A DNA stretch of 64,000 nucleotides from Firm-04 sp045600205 (GTDB lineage Bacteria; Bacillota; Clostridia; Oscillospirales; Ruminococcaceae): the NCBI GenBank assembly GCA_045600205.1, contig JAZRXM010000001.1, forward strand, positions 62,001-126,000, in the 5' to 3' direction. Positions 9,079-17,800 of this stretch are shown one piece after another. The translations under genes and the position numbers were made by a program. The notes beneath the pieces were generated by a model. That model made no database searches, was not told the origin of the DNA, and was given only the letters and a program-made list of their open reading frames with translations. Numbering within the stretch: the first letter of the stretch is position 1; each line of letters begins with the position of its first letter.

Positions 9079-9107
9079 ATTATATCGCAAAAAACGACAG
9101 GTTGCAA
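9079..9107 (-). promoter_or_regulatory. promoter for the MBOAT-DHHW-ACP operon
   Basis: TTGCAA, 17 bp, TATAAT on the minus strand. Transcription would start near 9072, about 100 nt before the MBOAT start at 8970. This also argues against the longer upstream start. Confidence 0.8.
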
Positions 9108-9261
9108 GTAGAAATCGCAATTTTCTTTAATTTGACCAAAGAATACCTTAGATTTTCATATGAATTTGACGATGAACTTTCAACATAAGTAAAAGAAATG
9201 CGAATAAACCGCGTGTATAGTAGCTTTTTGTATGGCGATCCCCGCGATTCGGAATTGGGGC
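9108..9261. other. gap between divergent promoters
   Basis: The 423-bp gap between the MBOAT gene and the foldase gene holds the two divergent promoters and short leaders. Nothing gene-like was seen between them. Confidence 0.5.
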
Positions 9262-9290
9262 TTGCAAAATCGGAAAGCTTGTGTTATACT
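9262..9290 (+). promoter_or_regulatory. promoter for the PpiC-like foldase gene
   Basis: TTGCAA, 17 bp, TATACT. The start codon at 9394 is about 97 nt downstream of the expected start point. Confidence 0.78.
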
Positions 9291-9393
9291 AGTAGCGTTG
9301 CGCGGGATTTTTCTAAAAAGCAACACAATATGGTCACAGTTGCGTGATATCATCAAATTATCCCGCAGATTCTTTGGAAAGGAACATCTCATT

Positions 9394-10896
9394 ATGGGAA
9401 AGAACAATAAAAATCGCCAGCAGCGCGAGCTGACGCCCAAACAGCTTGAAAAAAAGGAAGCTGCCAAGGCACAGGCAAAAAAGCGGAAGCGTCAGAAAGG
9501 ACTGACCGTGGCGGCACTTTGCTGTGCAGGTGTGGTCGTCATTGGCGCAGTGGGCTTTACCGTCGCAAGGCTGATCAAAAAAGACGGTGTCGCTCAGCGC
9601 AGACGCACTGCCATGGAAACGGAGCATTATTCCGTCACCAATTCCATGCTCGGCTTCTTCTTCGATAAGACTTATCAGAGCTATAAAAGTGCAAACGAGG
9701 GCACGGAGGGCACAGAATTCCCCGATGAAAACAAATCGTTCCGCAAGCAGCAGTTTTCTTCTGACCAGACTTGGTATGATTATCTGATGTCCGCATCGGT
9801 CTACGGCTTGGAAAATACCCTCAAAAGCTGCGAGGCGGCGTATGCGGCAGGCTATGAACTTTCCGACGAACTCAAAGCGAAATGTAAGGCGGATGCAGAA
9901 GCCTATCAGAGCGACACGCTGGCGGAAGGCATCAACACGGAGGACATCCGCAAGGTGCTGGAACTGATCGAAATTTCCAGCAACTATCATAAAGATGCCA
10001 TTGCCGCAGTCAATGTCACGGATGAGGAAGTCAAACAGTACGCGGAAGAAAACATCAACCATTTCCGCCGTCTGAAATTTCTCTGCTATACGCTGGCATG
10101 GGCGGATGTCAACACCGCAGTCAACGAAGACCCATCCGTGGTGCAGCTCCAGTACAGCGATGCAAAGGCGGAAAACGATAAGATCACCGCGTCGAAAACC
10201 CCTGAGGAATTCAAGGAGAATGTCCGCAATTTCCTGATCAACGTCAAGAATAAGGACGAGAAAACCGCTGACAACATCGTGAATGCCATGCAGATGAATA
10301 CCGTGGCAAGCGATTATGAGCCCGATCTCGTACAGTGGGTACTCGACGGCGCAGGCATCAACCAGATTTATACCTTTATGGATACCGAAGAAAAGAGCTT
10401 CAAGAACTATATGCTGCTTGACGAAATGTTTCAGGATGAGTCGGAAACGATCGATATGCGCGTGATTTGTCTGGGCAGCAACAGCTACGATTCCGAGGAC
10501 GATGCCAAGGCAGAAGCACAGAAAGTGCTGGATGACTGGAAAAATAACGGCAGCAAAGTGGAGGACTTTGCAGATTATGCACGCAATCACTCCGATGACT
10601 TCATGACCTATTCGGACGGCGGTCTGGTGGAAGGCTATTCCGCGAACACCAAAACTTACGGCGATGATCTCCATGACTGGGCGTTTGACAAATCCCGCAA
10701 GGAGGGCGACACGGGCGTTTTCAAGACTTCAAATGCAATTGTCATCGCATATTATATCGCGCCGAATAAGTACAATGCACTGGAGGCTGCCGCTTATAAG
10801 GAACTGAAAGCTGCAAAGACTTCTGCGGTGGACAAGGCAAAAGATAATTATTCCGTGATGGAATACGAAGATGTTTATAATCTCATTGAGTACTAA
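9394..10896 (+). CDS. membrane-anchored PpiC/PrsA-like foldase
   Basis: A 500-residue protein with a Lys/Gln-rich cytoplasmic N-terminus, one membrane segment at about residues 36-58, and a large outer helical part. The last third resembles a parvulin (PpiC) domain: an AKAEAQKVLDDW helix, VEDFADYAR, a Ser-Asp-Gly-Gly turn (YSDGGL) and a TGVF strand near the end. Such proteins help secreted proteins fold, as PrsA does. It lacks a lipobox, so it is anchored by the membrane helix instead. I chose the ATG after GGAAAGGAAC rather than the in-frame ATG at 9232, which lies upstream of the promoter. Catalytic activity is uncertain because the domain is degenerate. Confidence 0.75.
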   Translation: MGKNNKNRQQRELTPKQLEKKEAAKAQAKKRKRQKGLTVAALCCAGVVVIGAVGFTVARLIKKDGVAQRRRTAMETEHYSVTNSMLGFFFDKTYQSYKSANEGTEGTEFPDENKSFRKQQFSSDQTWYDYLMSASVYGLENTLKSCEAAYAAGYELSDELKAKCKADAEAYQSDTLAEGINTEDIRKVLELIEISSNYHKDAIAAVNVTDEEVKQYAEENINHFRRLKFLCYTLAWADVNTAVNEDPSVVQLQYSDAKAENDKITASKTPEEFKENVRNFLINVKNKDEKTADNIVNAMQMNTVASDYEPDLVQWVLDGAGINQIYTFMDTEEKSFKNYMLLDEMFQDESETIDMRVICLGSNSYDSEDDAKAEAQKVLDDWKNNGSKVEDFADYARNHSDDFMTYSDGGLVEGYSANTKTYGDDLHDWAFDKSRKEGDTGVFKTSNAIVIAYYIAPNKYNALEAAAYKELKAAKTSAVDKAKDNYSVMEYEDVYNLIEY

Positions 10897-10905
10897 ATAA
10901 TTTAG

Positions 10906-10960
10906 CGGCGAGTACCGCGAAGCGCATCGAAAGCTTCACGGTACCCGCCGTTTTGTTTTT
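10906..10960 (+). terminator. terminator after the foldase gene
   Basis: A long GC-rich stem beginning cggcgagtaccgcgaagc and closing with its near complement, followed by TTTTGTTTTT. It may also serve tgt weakly from the other side. Confidence 0.85.
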
Positions 10961-10962
10961 GA

Positions 10963-12099
10963 TTATTCCTTACGGAGTTTGCCAAGCTGCGCGGAGTGTT
11001 CTTCACGGAATTGCGCGAATCTTCCCTCATCCAGTGCCTTGCGGATCTCTGACATCAGATTGTTATAGAACCAGAGATTGTGCTGTACCGCAAGCCTGCC
11101 GCCAAGCTGCTCGCCTGCTTTGAACAGATGTCTGATGTACGCACGCGAAAAATGCTGACAGGTCGGACAGCCGCATCCTTCCTCGATCGGGCGGGAATCC
11201 GTTTCAAAATTGCGGTTGGTCAGATGCATGATGCCGCCCCAAGTAAACACCGTTGCGTGACGCGCATTGCGGCTCGGCATGACACAGTCAAACAGATCAA
11301 TGCCTCTCGCTACGCCCTCAACAATGTTCTGCGGCGTGCCGACACCCATGAGGTAACGGATCTTTTCTTTCGGCATATACGGTTCCACGTGCTCGATGAT
11401 GTCGTACATGACCTCTGCGGGTTCACCGACCGCCAAGCCGCCGATCGCATAGCCGTCCAGATCCATTGCCGCAATCTCTTTCATATGCTTGATGCGCAGG
11501 TCGGGGAACGTGCAGCCCTGATTGATGCCGAACAATAGCTGATGCGGATTCATCGTATCGGGCAGGCTGTTGAGTCGTGCCATTTCGTCCTTGCAGCGTT
11601 TGAGCCAACGCGTAGTACGGGCACAGCTTTGTGCTGCATAGAGATAAGGAGCGGGATTTTCTACGCATTCGTCAAAAGCCATGGCGATCGTCGAGCCGAG
11701 ATTTGACTGGATCTGCATACTTTCTTCGGGCCCCATGAAGATTTTTTTGCCATCCACATGAGAATGGAACGTGACGCCTTCCTCTTTGATTTTGCGGAGT
11801 TTTGCCAGCGAAAATACCTGAAATCCGCCGCTGTCGGTGAGGGTGGGACCGTCCCAGCCTGTAAATCCCTGCAAGCCGCCCATGGTGCGTACAATGTTGT
11901 CGCCCGGGCGGACATGAAGGTGGTACGTGTTGCACAGCATGACCTGACAATTGACCGCTTTCAGGTCATACGCGGAAAGTGCGCCTTTGATTGCACCCGC
12001 TGTGGCAACATTCATAAAGCAGGGGGTCTGAAAATCGCCGTGAACCGTGTGAAACATACCGCGGCGGGCAACGCCCTCCTGTAAAAGCAACTGATACAT
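10963..12099 (-). CDS. tgt: tRNA-guanine transglycosylase
   Basis: Exchanges guanine-34 for preQ1 in tRNAs with GUN anticodons during queuosine synthesis. The 378-residue protein has the substrate-pocket motif LTDSGGFQVFS, the catalytic region LFDCVMPSRNARH and the zinc site CGCPTCQHFSRAYIRH. Two start codons lie 6 bp apart (12105 and 12099); the second is preferred because AAGGAG at 12107-12112 is 7 nt from it and only 1 nt from the other. It is monocistronic here, with no queA or yajC next to it. Confidence 0.95.
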   Translation of the reverse strand: MYQLLLQEGVARRGMFHTVHGDFQTPCFMNVATAGAIKGALSAYDLKAVNCQVMLCNTYHLHVRPGDNIVRTMGGLQGFTGWDGPTLTDSGGFQVFSLAKLRKIKEEGVTFHSHVDGKKIFMGPEESMQIQSNLGSTIAMAFDECVENPAPYLYAAQSCARTTRWLKRCKDEMARLNSLPDTMNPHQLLFGINQGCTFPDLRIKHMKEIAAMDLDGYAIGGLAVGEPAEVMYDIIEHVEPYMPKEKIRYLMGVGTPQNIVEGVARGIDLFDCVMPSRNARHATVFTWGGIMHLTNRNFETDSRPIEEGCGCPTCQHFSRAYIRHLFKAGEQLGGRLAVQHNLWFYNNLMSEIRKALDEGRFAQFREEHSAQLGKLRKE

Positions 12100-12137
12100 A
12101 AACATACTCCTTATGGTGACTTTTGGCATTCCTGCAT

Positions 12138-12166
12138 ATTATAGCACATCTTCCGAAAAAAGTAAA
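12138..12166 (-). promoter_or_regulatory. promoter for tgt
   Basis: TTTACT, 17 bp, TATAAT on the minus strand, about 30 nt upstream of the start codon region. Confidence 0.7.
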
Positions 12167-12186
12167 GGCGAAATCAGAAATTTAGC

Positions 12187-12215
12187 TTGCATTTTGTTAA
12201 AGGTTGTGGTATACT
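12187..12215 (+). promoter_or_regulatory. promoter for the small membrane protein at 12256
   Basis: TTGCAT, 17 bp, TATACT on the plus strand. It is divergent from the tgt promoter 20 bp away. Confidence 0.72.
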
Positions 12216-12255
12216 AATATTCGGAATATCCTTTTACAGAATCGAGGGGAACATC

Positions 12256-12804
12256 ATGCACGAGTATCAATCCCGTTATGAGCATACGCACAGAGGAAAA
12301 GTGTATATCAAATGGCTGATTTATATCGGTATTCTGGTTTGTGTGTTTGTATTCGGTTTTTTATGGATCATTGATTATATTGAAAATCAACGACTGACGG
12401 TGACACAGCGGGATTTTTCCGATCTGGAACTTCAGTATTTTGAATATGACAACGGCATCAAGCTGGCAGAACGATTGAAACCTGCCTATGCATTCACGCA
12501 GGGCATTACCGATCAGGGCGCAAAATACGAGGGCTTTGTGTTCGACATCGACGGCGAGGTCAAGGATGTGCTGCTCGACTGCTTCAATCTGAGCTACGAT
12601 GAAGAAAGAAATCAGAAGATCTCCACGAACTGCAAAATGTTCTTTGAGCAGGGCAAGAAATATACAGGTCCGACCGTCAAGCTGCATACCGAGGACGGTA
12701 CGACAAAGGGCATACAGTTTTCGGCGGACAATGTGCGGTATCAGTTGTTTTTCTTCCACGATGACAACGACAATCTGCAAATGATGGCACGCAAAGAGTG
12801 CTGA
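12256..12804 (+). CDS. small single-pass membrane protein, unknown function
   Basis: A 182-residue protein not recognised. Residues 1-17 are charged and cytoplasmic in character, 18-42 form one hydrophobic membrane helix, and the rest is a soluble, probably extracytoplasmic domain. The outer part contains a repeated acidic pattern and ends with a basic Cys (MARKEC). The start follows ATCGAGGGGAAC. It has its own promoter and is probably monocistronic, with a hairpin at 12817-12847 after it. Confidence 0.7.
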   Translation: MHEYQSRYEHTHRGKVYIKWLIYIGILVCVFVFGFLWIIDYIENQRLTVTQRDFSDLELQYFEYDNGIKLAERLKPAYAFTQGITDQGAKYEGFVFDIDGEVKDVLLDCFNLSYDEERNQKISTNCKMFFEQGKKYTGPTVKLHTEDGTTKGIQFSADNVRYQLFFFHDDNDNLQMMARKEC

Positions 12805-12816
12805 AAACATACGAAA

Positions 12817-12847
12817 TGGGACGGCTCCTGTCATACAGAGCCGTCCC
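12817..12847 (+). terminator. hairpin after the membrane protein gene
   Basis: An 11-bp stem, tgggacggctc with gagccgtccca, and a 9-nt loop. No U-run follows, so termination strength is doubtful. Confidence 0.45.
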
Positions 12848-12969
12848 AGTGCTTCACAAACGAAAAACGCATCCTTCGCTGAAATAAGGGGAGCAGCAAA
12901 AGGATGCGGGTGATTGGCATTGCCCCCCAGCCGCACGGACAGGAGGGGAGCAACATGAAAAAAGGGGGA

Positions 12970-12997
12970 TTTTGGGAGCAGCATAAGCCTCCCAAAA
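12970..12997 (-). terminator. probable terminator of the HPr-like gene
   Basis: A perfect 9-bp inverted repeat, ttttgggag with ctcccaaaa, lies 35 bp beyond the stop of the minus-strand gene. On that strand it is followed by TCCCCCTTTTTT. The strand assignment is an inference. Confidence 0.4.
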
Positions 12998-13031
12998 AGG
13001 AGAAGATGGCAAATGAAATGATACCTCCGCC

Positions 13032-13280
13032 TCAAGCAACAGGCTTGAAGAGGAATCTGCCGATTGCCTGTGTCAAAGACTGTTCCTGCTGTTCATCGAC
13101 AGTGTTGGCAACCAGTTCAACGGGCTGTTCGCGGTCAAGGGTGAAAATGCCCATGATGGATTTTGCATCCACGGCATAAGAACCGACCTTGAGTTTCGCC
13201 TCAAACGGGAAATGTCCCATGATATTTACAAATTCAGATACGTCCGAGATTTCGGGAAGAAAAATCGTCATTGCAGACAT
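13032..13280 (-). CDS. HPr-family protein lacking the phospho-histidine (Crh-like)
   Basis: An 82-residue protein whose second half matches HPr, above all around the regulatory serine in DAKSIMGIF (S41, equivalent to Ser46 of HPr). The segment that holds the phosphotransfer histidine in HPr (consensus HARPA) is shortened and replaced by ISDVSEF, with no histidine. It therefore cannot carry sugar-phosphotransfer phosphate in the usual way. It resembles Crh, which keeps only the serine phosphorylated by HPr kinase and acts with CcpA in carbon catabolite repression. That role here is inference. It is a stand-alone gene with a strong promoter. Confidence 0.75.
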   Translation of the reverse strand: MSAMTIFLPEISDVSEFVNIMGHFPFEAKLKVGSYAVDAKSIMGIFTLDREQPVELVANTVDEQQEQSLTQAIGRFLFKPVA

Positions 13281-13388
13281 GGTGAAAACCTCACTTTTCT
13301 TTCGTATGGGGGAATTCAGTCTTCTCGTGGAATCAAATTGCGGGGGCGTGCGGGGGAATGTTTGTTGTCGTTCCCTGTTTCCGTGCTT

Positions 13389-13417
13389 ATCATATCACGA
13401 AAAGTGCGTTTTGTCAA
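13389..13417 (-). promoter_or_regulatory. promoter for the HPr-like gene
   Basis: TTGACA, 17 bp, TATGAT on the minus strand, close to consensus. It implies a leader of about 100 nt. Confidence 0.82.
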
Positions 13418-13551
13418 GCAAAAACACTATGATTTGTGCAACTGACCGAATTTATCAGTTCGGACAGCAATTCTTTTTTTATTCTTGATAGTTCGGAAAT
13501 GTTGCACAAGTGAATAACATTAAATTTGTGCATATTGTATAGGAGCAAACC

Positions 13552-14856
13552 ATGAAATTTCAAATCGTTACCTTTGGATGCAAAGTCAATCAGGCGGAGT
13601 CCGCAGGATTGTGCCGGCTGCTGTGCTCACAGGGCATGGAGCAGGCGGAACAGCGGGATGCCGCAGACCTGATTGTGGTCAACAGCTGTGCCGTTACCGA
13701 TGAGAGCGTGCGGAAAGTCAAGCAGCTTCTGCGTTCTGTGAAACGGAAAAATCCTGATGCGCTGGTCGCGCTGACAGGCTGCTGGCCGCAGGCATTTCCG
13801 GAGGATGATTTTTGCGGCGCGGATTACGTTACAGGCACCAAAGACCGCGATGCGCTCCTGCAATGGTGTCAGCAATGCATGAAAATGCGACCTGATACGC
13901 AGGAAACGAAAATTACACCATATAAAAGTGCATCTGATTCGTTTTCACCGCTGCCTTGCGCAGATACTACGAAAACACGCGCTTTCCTGAAAATTCAGGA
14001 CGGCTGCAACCAGTTCTGCACTTACTGCATCATTCCGTTTTCCCGCGGACGCTGCCGCTCGATGACATTGGAACGGCTGAAACAGGAGGTCGATCAGCTT
14101 GCGGAACAGGGTTTCCGTGAGATCGTGCTGACGGGCATCAACCTCGGATTTTTCGGCATGGATACAGGATGCGACATTGCGGATGCGGTTGCCGTTTGTG
14201 CAGCAAATCCGCAGATTTTGCGGGTGCGGCTCGGCTCGCTCGAACCGGAACGCATGACCGCCGAAATCCTTGCAAGGCTTGCCGCCTGCGAGAAATTCTG
14301 TCCGCAGTTTCATCTTTCGCTGCAAAGCGGTTCCGATGCCGTACTGACCCGCATGAACCGCCGCTACCGCAGTAAAGAATATGCAGAACTTGCTGAAAAA
14401 ATACACACCCTGTTCCCGAATGCCGCCCTCACGACCGATGTCATTGTGGGATTCCCGGGAGAACATGAGGCGGAATATCAGGAGACAGTCGCATTTGTGA
14501 AGAAAATCGGCTTTGCAAAAGTCCATGTGTTCCCATACTCCCAACGCGCAGGTACCAAAGCTGCCGCGATGGATGACCAGATCCCGCAGCAGGTCAAAAT
14601 GCAGCGCAGTGCAGATCTGACCCGCATTGCCAATGAGATTCGCCGAGAACATCTTGCAGGCTATGTCGGCAGGACGGTTGAAGTACTCGTGGAGGGAAAA
14701 AAACGGCAAAATGCACAGACCTTTTACCAAGGGCATACCAAGGAAGGTACACTTGTGAAAATTTTGCCGAAAAATGATGAAAAGGGTTTGCGAAATTCCA
14801 TTGTTTGTGTTACAATAGAAGCATATGAGGACGATTGCTGTATTGCTCGCCCTTGA
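13552..14856 (+). CDS. mtaB: tRNA (t6A37) methylthiotransferase
   Basis: Radical SAM enzyme that turns t6A into ms2t6A at position 37 of tRNAs reading ANN codons. In 434 residues it has the N-terminal methylthiotransferase domain with its cluster cysteines (C10 in TFGCKVNQ, then NSCAVT and LTGCWPQ), the radical SAM motif CNQFCTYC, and a C-terminal TRAM-like region. GCKVNQAE is typical of MtaB rather than MiaB or RimO. The start follows TATAGGAGC. The t6A-forming genes tsaB and tsaE lie elsewhere in this window (38.7-39.8 kb). Confidence 0.93.
   Translation: MKFQIVTFGCKVNQAESAGLCRLLCSQGMEQAEQRDAADLIVVNSCAVTDESVRKVKQLLRSVKRKNPDALVALTGCWPQAFPEDDFCGADYVTGTKDRDALLQWCQQCMKMRPDTQETKITPYKSASDSFSPLPCADTTKTRAFLKIQDGCNQFCTYCIIPFSRGRCRSMTLERLKQEVDQLAEQGFREIVLTGINLGFFGMDTGCDIADAVAVCAANPQILRVRLGSLEPERMTAEILARLAACEKFCPQFHLSLQSGSDAVLTRMNRRYRSKEYAELAEKIHTLFPNAALTTDVIVGFPGEHEAEYQETVAFVKKIGFAKVHVFPYSQRAGTKAAAMDDQIPQQVKMQRSADLTRIANEIRREHLAGYVGRTVEVLVEGKKRQNAQTFYQGHTKEGTLVKILPKNDEKGLRNSIVCVTIEAYEDDCCIARP
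14788..14816 (+). promoter_or_regulatory. internal promoter for purL
   Basis: TTGCGA, 17 bp, TACAAT inside the 3' end of mtaB. It lies about 70 nt upstream of the purL start and would let purL be expressed apart from mtaB. Confidence 0.55.
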
Positions 14857-14891
14857 TCAAAATACTGATTTTTTCGGAGGTAATTTGTATC

Positions 14892-17800
14892 ATGGCAGTT
14901 TATCGCATTTACACAGAAAAAAAGCCCCAGTATGCCGTGGAAGCTCAGTCCGTTCTTTCGGATCTGCGCACGGCACTGCGTCTGGATGTCGTCGGCATTC
15001 GCGTGCTGAATCGCTACGACGCAGACCACATTTCGGAGGAGGAATTCCGTCGTGCGGTACCCACCGTTTTCTCGGAGCCTGCTGTCGATTATGTCTATGA
15101 AAAGCTGCCGATGCTTTCCAATCAGGAGCGCATTTTCGCAGTCGAGTATCTTCCCGGTCAGTTTGACCAGAGAGCCGATTCCTGCGAACAGTGCATCCAG
15201 ATCCTGAACGGTCAGGAACGCTGCCGTGTCAGAAATGCGCGTGTTTACATCGTATCGGGCGCAATTTCCGATGAGGAGTTCGAGAAACTCAAGAAGTACC
15301 TCATCAACCCCGTGGAAAGCCGCGAAGCATCTCTTGATACCGTGGATTCCCTCGATACCAATTATGCAATCCCCACCACTGTCGAAACCCTCGATGGTTT
15401 CTGCGAGATGGACGAGTCTGCCAGAAAAGCATTCCTCAACGATTACGCACTAGCAATGGATCTCGATGACATCACGTTCTGTCAGGAGTACTTCCGCGAT
15501 ACCGAGCACCGTGACCCCACCATTACCGAGATCCGCATGATCGATACCTACTGGAGTGACCACTGCCGTCACACCACTTTCCTGACTACTATTGATAAGG
15601 CAACCATCGAAACGCCGTATATTCAGGAAACTTACAACGATTACCTCCGCATTCGCAAGGAACTGGGCAGAGATGCAAAGCCCATCACGCTGATGGATAT
15701 GGCGCTGATGGCAATGCGCAAACTCAAGGCAGACGGCAAGATCCCCGCTCTGGATGAAAGCGAAGAAATCAACGCTTGTTCTGTCAAAATCAAGGTCGAT
15801 ACCGATAAGGGTACCGAGGACTGGATCTTGATGTTCAAGAACGAAACCCATAACCACCCCACCGAAATCGAACCGTTTGGCGGTGCTGCGACCTGTCTGG
15901 GCGGTGCCATTCGTGACCCGCTTTCGGGCAGAAGCTACGTCTATCAGGCAATGCGTGTCACGGGTGCGGCAAATCCGCTCGTTCCCGTTTCCGATACCAT
16001 GCCCGGCAAGCTCCCGCAGCGTAAAATTACCGTCGGTGCCGCAAACGGTTACAGCTCCTACGGTAACCAGATCGGTCTGGCAACCGGTCATGTCGCAGAG
16101 GTCTATCACCCCGGCTATGTCGCAAAGCGTCTGGAGATCGGTGCGGTTGTCGGTGCGGCACCTGCTGAAAACATCCGCAGAGAAGTGCCTGTTCCCGGCG
16201 ATATCATCATCCTGCTGGGCGGCAAAACGGGTCGTGACGGCTGCGGCGGTGCAACCGGTTCTTCCAAATCCCACACTCTCGAATCCCTGACCCATTGCGG
16301 CGCAGAGGTCCAGAAGGGTAATGCACCTGAGGAGCGCAAACTCCAGAGATTGTTCCGTGACCCCGCTGTTACCAAACTCATCAAGCGCTGCAACGACTTC
16401 GGTGCAGGCGGCGTTTCTGTTGCAATCGGTGAGCTGACCGATGGTCTGGATATTGATTTGAACGCAGTTCCTCGTAAATATGACGGTCTGGATGGCACCG
16501 AGCTTGCGATTTCCGAATCGCAGGAGCGAATGGCTGTTGTGGTCGCGCCCGAGGATGTTGACGCTTTCATGGCTGCCGCAGATAAGGAAAACCTGCTCGC
16601 AACGGTCGTGGCAAAGGCAACCGATACCAACCGTCTGCGCATGAACTGGAACGGCAAGACCATCGTCAACCTTTCCAGAGAATTCCTCAATTCCAACGGC
16701 GCAGAAAAGCATACCGATGTTGTTGCGTTCAATCCGGAACCGACCGCGGAAACCCGCTATGAGGATACCCCCGACGGCTGGAAAGAACTCATGGGCAACC
16801 TCAACGTCTGCTCGCAGAAGGGTCTGGTCGAGAAATTCGACTCCACCATCGGCGCAGGTACCGTGCTGATGCCCTACGGCGGTATCTATCAGCTGACTCC
16901 TTCGCAGGCTATGGCGGCAAAAATCCCTGTTCTGACAGGCGAAACCTCTACCTGCTCCATTATGGGCTGGGGCTTCCACCCGACCATTTCCGAAAAATCT
17001 CCGTACCACGGCGCAATGCTCGCAGTCATCGAGTCTGTTGCAAAGGTTATCGCAGCGGGCGGCTCGTGGCATCAGTGCTGGCTCACGTTCCAGGAATACT
17101 TCGAGCGTACCCAGAACAATCCGAAGCGCTGGGGTAAGCCGTTCTCCGCTCTGCTCGGTGCATTCAAGGCTCAACTGGAACTGGAATGCGCATCCATCGG
17201 CGGCAAGGACTCCATGTCCGGTACATTTGAAAAGGTCGATGTTCCGCCGACTCTGGTATCCTTTGCAGTTTCCGTTGCGGATACCAAGCGCGTTCTTTCC
17301 ACCGAATTCAAAAAGGCAGGCGATACGGTCATCCGCATCGCTCCGAAATATGACGGCAACGGTCTGCCCGACTGGGACAGCGTCCGCGCTTGCTTCGATA
17401 CCGTGGAGAAGATGATCTCCGACGGCAGAGCAAAGGCAATCTGGACGGTTACAGGCGGCGGTGTGGCAGAAGGTATCGCAAAGATGTGCTTCGGTAACCA
17501 CATCGGCTTCGAGTTCAGCAAAAAGCTTCCCGCACAGATCCTCTTTGCACCGTATGTCGGCTCGTTCCTCATCGAACTGGAAGGTGCGGCAAAGGACGGC
17601 GAGGAAGTCATCGGCCGCACCACTGAACAGTACAAGGTGTTCAGCGATGCCTACACCATCAGCCTCGACAGCCTCCAGAAAGTCTGGGAAGGCAAACTGG
17701 AATCTGTATTCCCGTGCCGCATCAAGACCGAATTTGCTACCATTGAATCCTACGCATTCAAGGCAGAACGCCGCGTCGCACCGACCATTAAGACCGCAAA

